A stretch of DNA of 64,000 bases from Saccoglossus kowalevskii (lineage: Eukaryota > Hemichordata > Enteropneusta > Harrimaniidae), in NCBI RefSeq assembly GCF_000003605.2, contig NW_003128862.1, positions 205,213-269,212 on the forward strand. The letters run 5' to 3'. This document shows positions 22,501 through 33,845 of this stretch, in pieces. Every line of letters starts with the position of its first letter. Position 1 is the first letter of the stretch. The notes beneath the pieces are model-generated. The model was not told where the DNA came from. It did not search any database and was given only the letters and a program-made list of their open reading frames with translations. Position numbers and translations under genes: made by a program.

Positions 22501-25447
22501 GAACGTCCAATTTGTACATGCACTAGTTCACATGACAATATGAAGCAGTCGTAGACGATATGACACACTTGCGATAGTTGTTTTAATGAGACGAATGCAG
22601 TAAATACAGGCTTTGCTGTGAACTATAAAAGATAGCATTTCATCATTGCTCCTGTCTTTAATATAAACAGTTCTGTGTTGCTCCATCGCTGTTTAGGTAT
22701 ATTCCTAACCGTTTTATGATCAATGTTTACTACAACATTAAAAAACCACATACATATTCATAATCCATATTCACAAGTAACAATTGGAAGGTATATTAAT
22801 TAATAATATAATTTATAGGTAAAACTTAATTTAGTTCTCCAAATTATTTACTTGCTTACATATTTATTTATACATTCTATTACGTTTGATGAAAATGTAG
22901 CTATTTTGAGTTGAACAAAAACACGCATCATTTGATTTATTTGCACTCTATTATGTTGCCCGATTTGATTGAAAAGAGCAGAATGCGCTGAATATGTTTC
23001 AATGTATGTATACCTATACCTATTTCCCATACTTCGCAGAAATTACTCGAACAATACATACTTAGACATAATTTCACAATTGTGAAAATTCCTTTGGAAA
23101 AATCTTGTCCCAACCAAAATATAATCGATTGGTTCTTGTTTCTAGGGTTACCGTCTAGCAAACAAACAGATAAAAAATCGTCCCTAAACAAATAATGATC
23201 GATGTAAAATAACAGTATTTCGGTTTTGACTGAACAGATTGCATTCAAATGGTTTACTGACGCTATATGTATGTATATTTTGGTGTATTATTCTGTGCTA
23301 ATACCCCTTTTATTGCGGTAACATCATTATATATGATAGTCCCGAGTATGATTTGGATATGTAGCTAGGCGTGTATATTACGTGTGTAATAATACTGTCG
23401 TTCATAACTATATATATATTAAGCGTTATCGAAAGCGAGGAATTGACTCACTTTCATCGTAAAATTGATAAATTAAACGTAACCAAAAGCCTTTTTTTAT
23501 TTTTTAATGCACACGCCTGTAATAATGCAATCTACACATTTAGTCTGTATTGCAAAATTGTTTTTGAAGAAGCGTTGGGTAATATGTTACTGTGATTGCT
23601 GCTGTTACTGTATTAACCACCCTGCCAATAGCCGAATAACGACGAGTAGTTCCATGGATTCGGTTGTCATCATGTCACCGAATCGTACGCGGAATTCTCT
23701 TTCCGATGATCGAAGATGGACCATATTACCAAATCAATATTCTATGTGAGGCCTTTTCAAATGAGTTTATGCACACTAGACTCTTGAGTTGTTTTCTGTA
23801 AAGGTATTGGATTCGTAAATTATATAGGGCGACCATTTTACTCATTACCGCTGCAACGTCACAAATCGTGTACGTCCTAGCGTGTTTCGTACACACTGAC
23901 AGAAATTTCAGATTTCGTTGATAGCAAGTTACTCAAAATGGGAAGTCGCTTTAATTCATCAATAATACACAATTCTAATGCAATACCTACTTCCAAAATA
24001 ACCAGCTAATATATGGCTTATACATTATAAAACAGAACGCTTTAATTGGAATAACGTGTGCACTCGAGAAACAGTGCCTAATAACTAAAATATGATCACA
24101 AAGGCTCGGCTAATTCTGACATAAATACAGTGAACTATAGCTATAACATAAATAGCAATAGGAAACAAAAATTCGTTAAAATAAAATTGAACAAAGTAAT
24201 ACAGTCAGTCATTAAAAGAACAGCCAGATAATAGAACAAGACAATGGTAATAAATTAAGAACATAAAGGTTATTCAAAACTCTGAAGTGAAAAAAATACC
24301 TGTCAGAAATACATGATTTTAATTTGAGAACGATGTTATCCAAATTTGTGATAGGTTCAAATATCAGAAAAAATGTATAACAATACCATCCACAGCTCGA
24401 GAAATTGAATAGGCAAGAAACATCTCAGCTTGAATAAAATTTTATACGTTTTAGTTTATACATTTATACGTTCCAAAATTCCAAAATAAACCAGCGTTCA
24501 TTCTCTAGTATAAGCAACAATCACTCCAGTATTTCGTTTTTAATGATTATAATATAGTGAACGAAATTTGAGACGAACGTCGTGATTTTTGAATACGAAA
24601 CTCAACAGGTAATGGTTCGATGGGTTTGTTCCAGTACTTTTGCTTACGAAGTTTCAAAAGCGCCGCATATTGCTCTTAGTACTATGCCTATTACCACAAT
24701 TGGGAATGCTATTCATCTGTATGGATATATAAAACGCATTGTCTGGAAAATTTGAGAAAAGAGGTATGCATGTTATCTAGCTATTAATGAATTTTGTAGT
24801 ATTTTCTTATGGAAAAGACTTTAAAATTTGAATCTGTATATATCTTAATATTATTATACATCGGTCACCGTAACGAAAAGTTACAGCGTTCCATATGCAG
24901 TATTCTACGGGATATTTTCATCCTACCATATAAGGACATGCTAATTCTAAATATGGAATGATTACGCGCGTAAGAGTCCTATAGTGAAAACAAACACAGC
25001 TTGACAGGACTCCACACAAAGAAGTTCGCGGATTCTGATATAAACATTTTCGGATTTCGGCATTCCCATGATGTATCCTTGGAAAAAAATGTATAATAAT
25101 AAGGTTATTACGAGGAAACCTCAAAGTATGCACGAAGCGGGAGTATCGACCGACACGCAACTGGAAATATAACATGAACTCTATAATGTATTATGTTTAA
25201 TAATGTACGCGAGATAATTAACTTTGTCAGTCTCCTAGAAGCAACTAAATCAGGTAACAGTACACAGAATGTAGACTAAGGCACAGATGCAAGTTTGCGG
25301 GCAATCACATTCATATTATAATTTTACATATATAATTTTCACATAAACAGGCTGATCACTGTTTTATTATTAATAGTATACTATATAAAGCTTCTGATAA
25401 AATATTCCAAAAACATTGTAATTCATTATTTATACACAGTCTTGCAA

Positions 25448-25497
25448 NNNNNNNNNNNNNNNNNNNNNNNNNNNNNNNNNNNNNNNNNNNNNNNNNN
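25448..25497. other. Assembly gap (50 N)
   Basis: Fifty N in a row, the same placeholder length as the gap at 13487. Confidence 1.
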
Positions 25498-26506
25498 TGT
25501 CTAATTGTTGCTGCGTGTGCCCATATCAACTACATCCAAAGAAAAACTAGTAATGAGAATGAAAATACATCATACATTACTTTACAAATCAATTGTGTTG
25601 TGTTGCAAAAAAACAGTGTCATATATCAAACTCAGGTTAGATTTAGAAACATAATCGAAACATTGATGCTTGCCGCAACGCGTTCTATATTCACAAGAGT
25701 TTTGCAGATAATTTAATTAATATGTGACTCGAGACATCAAGATATACTTACACCTAAATGTATTGAAACTTTAGTTTAATAAAACGGATATGGCTGACAT
25801 GTAATCAATAGATCACGTTCTCGTTTCGCTAGTTAGTGTGTATATTCCTACCCTTGAGATTCGGTTAGCAAGCAAAGAGATTGCCATTCTGCAAAACTAC
25901 GTCCGCCAACTTGACATGATGGATCCACACAATTAGTCAAGCTAATGATAGAAGATTACCTTCGGATTCAATCTTCTCCGAATCAAGTGTGCAATTACCC
26001 GCCTACTGGAAATAGTTCCATCAAGGTCATGTCGTTATATTATGTTCAGTTCCTTTATATTTAGTGGTTGTGTGTTTAAATTTATTTAATATCCGGATAT
26101 TTTAATATTTACTCAGCGTGTGTCGCACTTTAATGCAAATTAGATACTTGTCACAATTGATTTCGTTGCAAAAGATGTGTTCGCGCGAAACAATAACTAC
26201 GGAAAACAAGAGTTGGCAGAGCCATCTCGATGCTGGGAAAATAAAGAGTATTTAAAGATGTGTTTTGGAGCAAATGATTGGCGAACAGGCAAGAAAGCAA
26301 TTTCAAAGACTTTGATCTTGTTTTAATGAAAACTTGAAGTATACATGAGGGTACGTGTTATTATTTATTTATTTTGGAAACTCAATTTTTAACTGAAGGA
26401 ATTAAACTAAATTAAATAATCATGTTTGTTTATTTATGTTGAACCTTAGAAATGACTGCTGTTAAACTCGGGACGTTAATTGTACTTAGCATATTGACTA
26501 TGACAA

Positions 26507-26650
26507 TCAACCAATTTGAGAAAAACAGTCGACAATGACTAAATGCATGGCCACAGCCAAATCGCTGTTTAATTGAAATAAAACAAATAAAAAAAACAGA
26601 GAAGAGAAACACCAGCGATGTAGTCGAACAACAGGCATTACGGCAGCCAT
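26507..26650 (-). CDS. Candidate small secreted or first-exon ORF with signal peptide (47 aa)
   Basis: The ATG (26650-26648) sits in CAAACATGGCTGCCG, which resembles the YY1-type AANATGGCNGC element often placed over start codons of broadly expressed animal genes. The product starts MAAVMPVVRLHRW followed by the hydrophobic core CFSSLFFLFVLF and a small-residue stretch DLAVA suited to signal-peptidase cleavage: a textbook signal-peptide layout. It ends after IVDCFSQIG. No strong donor (GTAAG/GTGAG) is seen within it, so I cannot extend it to a larger gene. It could be a short peptide gene or chance. Confidence 0.28.
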   Translation of the reverse strand: MAAVMPVVRLHRWCFSSLFFLFVLFQLNSDLAVAMHLVIVDCFSQIG

Positions 26651-26760
26651 GTTTGTTTCACCTCGATCGATACAGTATTACCCACAATGCACTATTCCCA
26701 TAAGCGTGGGTATGTGTAGTTCATAGCCAAGCGTACTGCGGTCAAGAACAAGGTAAGAAA
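26640..26760. promoter_or_regulatory. Promoter-like island, possibly bidirectional
   Basis: A patch with more G+C and CpG than its surroundings. On the minus strand it reads GTGCATTGTGGGTAATA, then CAAACATGGCTGCCG, leading into the signal-peptide ORF at 26650. On the plus strand, transcript-like sequence ends at a strong donor AAG|GTAAGA (26752/26753), with a pyrimidine-rich acceptor (CTTTTTTTCAG) at 26944. The layout fits divergent transcription of two small or incomplete genes; the sequence alone does not prove it. Confidence 0.3.
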
Positions 26761-26964
26761 TTACGCGACGAGACCATCTCGATTTGCCATCGATTTCCGG
26801 GTTCGTTTCATACAAGAAGTTCGATACGCACTACACCGCCGAGTGTAGTAGACATAATCCCGATGGCAATAGGAAGTTCGAAGTAAGCTAATACAATTAA
26901 CTGATTTATAACAGACGAAGTCAATGGAAATCACTTTTTTTCAGTCTTCCTATTTAAATGAGTT

Positions 26965-27245
26965 GGTAAACAAGAGACAATGGCAACTCCACGTTGTAGC
27001 AAATTTACACACTACTACAGTTTGACTAATATTTACAAACACCACGGTCAGTCCCCCAAATTCAAAAGGGATTTTTTAAATGCGTCGGGGAACACGAGAC
27101 GAACATTCGTGCATACTCGGATGACGACTCCACGTTATAACGTGGCGTGAAAATGGCAATTTAAACTTTTATTGCATATTTTCCCCGGGACAGATTTACA
27201 TAATACTACAGTTCGATAACACGGCCAGTCACACAAAATCCGTCA
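26965..27245. repeat. Diverged tandem duplication, about 150-bp unit
   Basis: Motifs occur in the same order in both halves: ACTCCACGTT, then ATTTACA, ACTACAGTT, then AACAC..CGG..AGTC. The first set lies at about 26965-27065 and the second at about 27118-27240. Insertions in the second half make it old. Confidence 0.5.
26980..27150 (+). CDS. Small unidentified ORF (56 aa) after a candidate spliced leader exon
   Basis: ATG-initiated frame 36 bp after a good acceptor (AG at 26943-26944), itself paired with a strong donor at 26753. The product begins MATPRCSKFTHYYS, is basic (KFKRDF, RRTFVHTR) and ends MTTPRYNVA; the start is echoed near its end because the DNA lies in a diverged tandem duplication. 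No domain recognised. Confidence 0.18.
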   Translation: MATPRCSKFTHYYSLTNIYKHHGQSPKFKRDFLNASGNTRRTFVHTRMTTPRYNVA

Positions 27246-30200
27246 AATGGGAACTGCAAGTTGTATAATGCCAAAACAGTAGCATGATTTCACAACTTTC
27301 GAAATACGTTCGCTTTTATCGATGTCCACTGTACACCAGTAAAAGAACGCGAAGCCTAAACTATCAGAAATTCGTAACACACTATTCGAGTGATGGAATA
27401 ACAAAATAACTCATCATTTGTAAATTCAATCCATCGGAAAAGTATAAAAAACATTTTCATAAACAATTTGTATTATATAAATACACCTTGAAAAGAAACA
27501 AGATTCATAAACATAAATCTATTTGAATTCATTCTCACTACAAATTAAACAATACTTATTTTCTAATGGAGTTTCGTCACAGCACAAACTATTGGAATCC
27601 ATGCACACGTGTGAGTACTTCGATGACACATTTTATAGCTTCGCCCAAAATAGTCCATCATTTATTGCGCAACTGTGACCAAACGACATCATTCTGTTAA
27701 CATCCACACATTTTCATAAAATCTCCATGCACTTTTTGACCATTCATAAGTAAAATACGCTGCAATTTACTCCAGTTTTCTTGGTACATTCCTACATTCT
27801 TGCATACTAATGAGGGGTTCAGACACATTCCAAGCTGAACAATTTTCTTGGACTAATAACAAAGCTGGTAAATCTTTTCTCAGCAATAACTCAACTGGGT
27901 GCAGTTGTGTATCGTACTATAATGTGTAGTTCAGACCGAGGTGTGGTTGTTCACAGTAGTATCTTTGTTTTTTCTGTTCACTTTTAAACGTTTTTTTCGG
28001 CTTGTTTTACATGGCCAGACAGATAAATACATATCATGTAAAAAGTGACTTTTTCAGTTGATATACTTTGCCAGTTAAGTATTTACAAATCTCTAACACA
28101 CGTCATATGCGACATGCTGCATCCCGCGTTACTCGGGTCAGAATATGCGTGTCGGACGTTCAGTTTACGAACTGATAAACGGAGGACAAAACTTAGATTT
28201 CAAACTACTAGACCGAAAACTGATTAATTTTACGTGATCCATGAGATGCGTACAGATAGCTCATTAATGCATATTCTTCCAGTGTCCCAATTGGCTTGAA
28301 ACATGACTACTATCGTTTATGTACACACAAGCAATACATTCTTATCCGTTTAGAACATCTGATTCCACATTGTATGTATGTTATAAACAACAGATATTAG
28401 CTTTCGTTCGTTTTCTACAATTTATTTCAATCCAAGAATAATATTGAACCATTAAAATACAACTTTGAGGACAGTATATATAGAAATGACGATGTTATTT
28501 CACAAGCGCATGCGTAACGCTGCGCAATAGTTTCAATTACGTGATTTATGTTATAAACTAAGAAATATCAGCATAAAGGGCAATATACCACATCGTATTC
28601 ATTTTATAAAAAAATATATTTCAGTAAACCGATAAAACGTAGTTATACCCTGATACGGGTTGTTCTGTTTGAAACCCAACTAAAACTTAAAACCATTTAT
28701 GTATATTTTGTATATATAATTGAACAAATTACAGGGTTGTACAGGTTTGCTATTGCCAATCTGGCACGCAGTAGCAGTTGGTAGTTTCAGGTTGCAGCAA
28801 TGATAGCTGCATTTAGCTTTTCGATGAATCTTCTACATCAAAGCTTTTTTGAGTTGAATGACTCATTTTTCGACAAATACACTGTTTTATATTTTTAAAA
28901 CAACAAGTCCTTGAGATGAGGGAAGACAACATTTTGAAAAACAGGGATAGTGGGGCGATTTCAATGGACTTGATGATATGAGTGAATACCATCATATCTA
29001 AATAAAATCACTGACATAATCTAAAAGAAGCACAAGCAAACGATAGTACTGTAGTACTTATCTTTTAAAATTGCAGCCAGGCATAATGCCTTAATGAATG
29101 AATCAAATTACTTATGCCTACAGACCGAAAACCAATATTTTACCATTATTCAACGAATGTTAACTTTTTTTAGGTCACTGCAACATTCCCCAATACTAGA
29201 AATTTAATTAATGATACAGAACAATCAGCTTGATCAAGTACTGGTAAATAATGTAGCGTGAGGTAGAAATCTACTCTGCAACTCTGTTATGCATATTGAC
29301 AATTGTACACTCAAATGTTATATTTAGATAACTAGGTCCCAGGTGTATGATGGGTGCATGAAGTGCAAGAAGTTCGATGGTTGCCAAGGATATAGTATAA
29401 TCTACAATGTTATAGTAAATATGTTCTATTACTTTATTAGTACATCTGTCAGATGCATCATTATGGTATAACAAAACATGTTTTCAATTTATATTAATAT
29501 TAATAAACATTATTAATATTTCTCACAACTTAAGAACATTAAGAAAATAATTACTTATACACATCGCCGTATGTTGAATATATCGTTAATTATATGGCAT
29601 TCAATTACTGGTAATATCATAGTGAAAAGTTTCATTCTTCGCAGGGTTATCGAGTCTAAGTGGTGCGTTTTCTTATATCATCCATGTGTGAATTACTAAG
29701 CACATGTCAATTACTGGGCACATGTCAATTACTAAGCATGTGTCAATTCCTCAGCCTGCATAACTGAGTGCCAAGGGAGGATATAACTACCTTAGACACT
29801 TTATCACTTCAAAAATACGTGTCTATGGAATATCATTCATTAAAATGTGTAGCCTCAAAAGAACCCATTTCATTCAAATCTGAAACTATGCGGACGTGTT
29901 GTGGGCACTAATTTTATCATGAATTTCTGCATGAGGATTGTGTTAACTAGTTAATTGTATATAAATACTGTTCTACATTTTTAAATTGTTTTTTTTTAAA
30001 TGCCATATTGTGGTTGCTGAATATTAAACAAATTCTGATTAAGAGCCCACTAACATGTAACATATTAATGTCAACTAGCATAATGTAAAGTACATACATA
30101 ATCTCTTGGGATGATAAGTTGATTTGAACAAAAATCAAAACAAACAAAATAAGTACGATTCTGTGAACATGAACGTTCATATTCGAGCTAAATTTAAAAT

Positions 30201-32820
30201 TCAACACGTGTTAGGGTGATATATTAATACATGCAGAGAACGTGCGACAAATGATATCACCCAAAAATCGATATATGTCAATGTTAGGTACAACAGATTA
30301 TTCCTTCCATGATGTGGAAAATATATTGATATAAACGCTCGATTAAACATATCAATTATTTAGCATAGGTTAACAGCATTTTAAATGCAAACAAAACAAT
30401 GATTCTATTTAAATTCAATCCGTCCAAACACGCCGAAAATAAGCATGGTATTGACATGACGTGCCGTCTCGGGTATTATTGGAGAAATCGCGAAAACAAA
30501 ATATAACACAGTCTACTGACGTTAGTGAAGGGTGATTGAAGATATGTGTGAACAAGTGCTGTTAGGGATATTGGGTCGACGTTATAACGAACTACAAACG
30601 AAATATTGAGTAACACATCTTCAATTATTTCAAAGGTAACCATGTGTCTCTGACTGATGTATGTGTATTGTCTATAATCATTTGGTAAATAGCAGGAATT
30701 CTATTAAACTAATAAGTCAGTTAACGTCCGTACACTATACGGAGATATTATTCCTAATACTGAAGTAATGGAGCCGACAGTGCCATGCATTATCGGTCTT
30801 GGTAATAACTTTTCAGTCAACAATATTCAAATAACATGGTCGTGTAGTCATGGAGACAAAATCCCTTACATATACAACAGAAGTTTAGAAACGTGGCTAA
30901 TCGGATGACGAACGTCAATACAACAAATAGCTCTACCTTGAATGTTATTTTTGATAATCGTACTATGTTATGTGCGCATTGAGAACATGAATATTTGAAA
31001 GGCTGCATTTATAACATAAGAGCCACCTGTCATGAAAGCATTTGTTGAGAGAAGTAGCAACATCATTATTTTGTATATACGTGTATTGGTTCATGCATTG
31101 TAATATTGACAGCATATGTCATTTTAGCCGCAACGCAATTCGTGCATGTAAAATATGTTGCCTATATATTTATTTTTGTATTTGAAAAATCTGGTCTTCA
31201 TAAATCTAGTGTTTATAAAACTTCATATACATGTAGTTATTCTTGATATACTATTCGCAATTTCATAAACACAAAAAACGAAATGCGAAATACAAATACT
31301 CGTTTATATTATAATAAACATTGTTTGTTCGTGTGTGTAATTTGTACATATATTTACTGGGTTATATAACTCATTTTATATTGTACACCGCCATAAAGTG
31401 ATATTTTCATTTTCACATTCTGTTCGAACTTCTGATTCTTCTCGAAGGTTTATATGTTTGTTTGTGTATTAATCACATATATCACATAGGATAAATTCAA
31501 GCCCAGTCGAGATGAAAATGTATAATCTAAAACTGAAATTATAAGTGCAAGAACATAATAGTAAACAACTGAAAAACACAACTCATTACATGGTGCAATG
31601 AGTGAGAAAAAGATTTACTTCTGTATTCTAGTAATTCGAAAATAATCAACATATTAAACCATATTAGTGTTCTTTCGACGACACCTGACAGTTCTTCTAT
31701 CAGCGCCAGTAACATAAAAACCAGATTGGGTGCAGATATATCAATCTGTCAAAATATTTGATTCGAATCAAATACTTCGCCTACTCATTTATCGCAAGAC
31801 GTAATGTTGCCCTCTTCCACTGAGCGGCAATCCACATCTCGGTACAAAATAGAAATATCATGCAGCGCACATACTCGTTCATTTATCGACGATAGTATAT
31901 AATGCTATGGGCTAATCACTAAAAATGCCTTCGTGAGGTTACAGTCATTCCGCGGCAATCCGTTAATCATTGCGACAATGATATTGTGATTAGTTTCACG
32001 TGCACTGGGGGTCAGAAATGGTAAACGAAATCGCAAGTCAACCCCTCATTCGTCCTATTACCGCGCCAGACGATATTACATAATAATTCATCAATGCAGT
32101 TTTTCTGCGAAGCTTCCACCAAAGCTGATTATTACCTGTGAGAACAGTTTAAGAAGCCTGACGGCAGACGTAATCAGCTTAATATAAATTAGACTTCCCA
32201 AATTTATCCTAGGATTACTTTAAACACATCACACTCAGTGCCCTTGTGAGGAAAATCAATCGCCAAACGCAACATTATATTGATATATATTCAGGTAATT
32301 AAGCAGGTCTCAAAATGTATGTCTAGTAAAATCATCTTTAAATAATATGTGATAATAAGCATTTTTATACGTGTTTTTGATACAAACACTTTACATTATG
32401 TGCAAACTCATCCCTGAAATGTTGCGATAAAAACACTAATGGCAAGCGTTTTTAAGATATACACTTCTCGAAATTATGCAGATTATAAACATTTTAAGTG
32501 TTTTTAAGGTGGGGGCAGGCTTATATACACTTTTAATATTTTATCACAAAACAGTAAAAATGTTTGTTTTTAAACAGTAGTGTTGTCAAATGACTCATTT
32601 GCGATTTTAAGAGAACAACATTTTTATGGCTACTGGAGTTCAAAACCCTCAATGTTCATTCTTAATATTCAATGTTTCTACCTGAACATTGCAGTAAAAA
32701 AGAAACGTATCTCATTTTTATCCAATGCAGTACCGTCAAAATAGCCATCATCTTAAATTTTCTGAAAAAATATTCACCCACAATCGTGCCATATACAAAG
32801 GCGGGCACTGGTAATGACTT
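27246..32820. other. Intergenic DNA, no gene recognised
   Basis: AT-rich and featureless apart from an 18-bp tandem repeat at 29683-29754 and an AT-palindromic stretch near 29490-29520. Short open frames (for example 28045-28227, 29271-29474 and 29947-30207) have no recognisable content. Confidence 0.6.
29683..29754. repeat. 18-bp tandem repeat, four copies
   Basis: Four consecutive 18-bp units of the form CACATGTCAATTACTAAG, with small substitutions and no indels. A short minisatellite with no apparent function. Confidence 0.85.
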
Positions 32821-32829
32821 ATCATCTTT

Positions 32830-33243
32830 TTTGTTGGAATAGTTCTACGTGGGCGTTCTCGGTCCCGAAATCTCCTCTCAAGATCTTAGGGCATCCATGA
32901 TTTTGTTACTGCTGTAATGTAGTAATTTGCGTTCACTATTAGTTCGAAATGCCATTATTATTATTTTACGAGAGTATCCATCAATTGCACCGTTTATGCA
33001 CATTCCGTATGGTTTTAGCTTGTCGTAGCCATCTATATGCCAAACGATATCTGGTACAAATAAACGATATGCTTGTCTACGTAGTCGATGATTTGAATGT
33101 TGTACTACGCCTTCGGGGTCTAAGTCTTTAATGATGCGTGTTACAGTCTCTCGAGTTGTACTAATTCCATTTTGAATGCAGAATAGATGCATCCAACGGT
33201 ATCCATGAAATTGACCTGATCCACTTAACTGTTCAATACACAA
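32830..33243 (-). mobile_element. Fossil integrase-type (rve/DDE) element fragment
   Basis: The minus strand here encodes part of an integrase-catalytic-core protein: a helix-turn-helix-like region with HGYRWMHLFC and TRETVTRII, then VWHIDGYDKLKP and GAIDGYSRKI, which match the first catalytic strand of eukaryotic integrase-core transposases. Only about 120-140 residues are represented and the copy is broken. The parent element is uncertain: it may be a DNA transposon that uses an rve-type integrase or a virus-like element. No terminal repeats were identified. A 21-bp minisatellite begins 120 bp away on the side of the coding start. Confidence 0.75.
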
Positions 33244-33362
33244 CCGAACAACATCATCATCAGTTCTATTCTTGCGACGAAAAAGTCTTAGCTAACTTAA
33301 TAAGTGTTAAATCTCTCACACTAATATCATAGTTGTAAGGTTAAATGGTATATATGATGGTA

Positions 33363-33845
33363 AGTCGTGCCCACGAGATAAGGAATCATGCCCACGAGAT
33401 AGTAAGTCTTGCCCACGAGATAAGGAATCGTGCCCACGAGATAGTAAGTTGCGGCTACAATATAGTAAGTCGTGCCCACGAGATATTAATTCGTATCCAC
33501 GAGATAGGGAATCGTGCCCACGAGATAGTAAGTCGTGGCCACGAGATAGTAAGTCTTGCCCACGAGATAAGGAATCGTGCCCACGAGATAGTAAGTCGTG
33601 CCCACGAGATAATGAATCGTGCCCACGAGATAGTAAGTCGTGGCCACGAGATAGTAAGTCGTGCACACGAGATAAGGAATCGTGCCCACGAAATAGTAAG
33701 TAGTGCCCACGAGATAATGAATCGTGCCCACGAGATAGTAAGTTGCGGCTATAATATAGTAAGTCGTGCCCACGAGATAGTAAGTCGTGCCCACGAGATA
33801 GGGAGTCGTGCTCACGAGATAGTAAGTCGTGGCGACGAGATAAGT
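33363..33845. repeat. 21-bp minisatellite, 23 units in perfect register
   Basis: Twenty-three consecutive units of exactly 21 bp with consensus AGTCGTGCCCACGAGATAGT plus A, substitutions but no indels (23 x 21 = 483 bp). Some units are variants (AGTTGCGGCTACAATATAGT) that recur 14 units apart, so multi-unit blocks were copied. Because 21 is a multiple of 3 and the unit lacks stops, long open frames appear on both strands (33345-33902 plus, heptad like RAHEIVS; 33316-33882 minus, heptad like SRGHDLL). I read these as by-products of the repeat, not proteins. Confidence 0.95.

Larger units (their letters stand above)
13044..26500. other. Intergenic DNA, no gene recognised
   Basis: About 13.5 kb of AT-rich sequence between the converging receptor genes. 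Open frames are short (60-103 codons), scattered on both strands and without family resemblance; the longest are 14259-14531 (minus), 14900-15202 (minus), 16903-17199 (minus) and 22937-23248 (minus). There is a TTTG/TTTA microsatellite near 13925-13960, two 50-N gaps, and a somewhat GC-richer patch at 21350-21480 with no identifiable content. I see nothing else. Confidence 0.6.
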
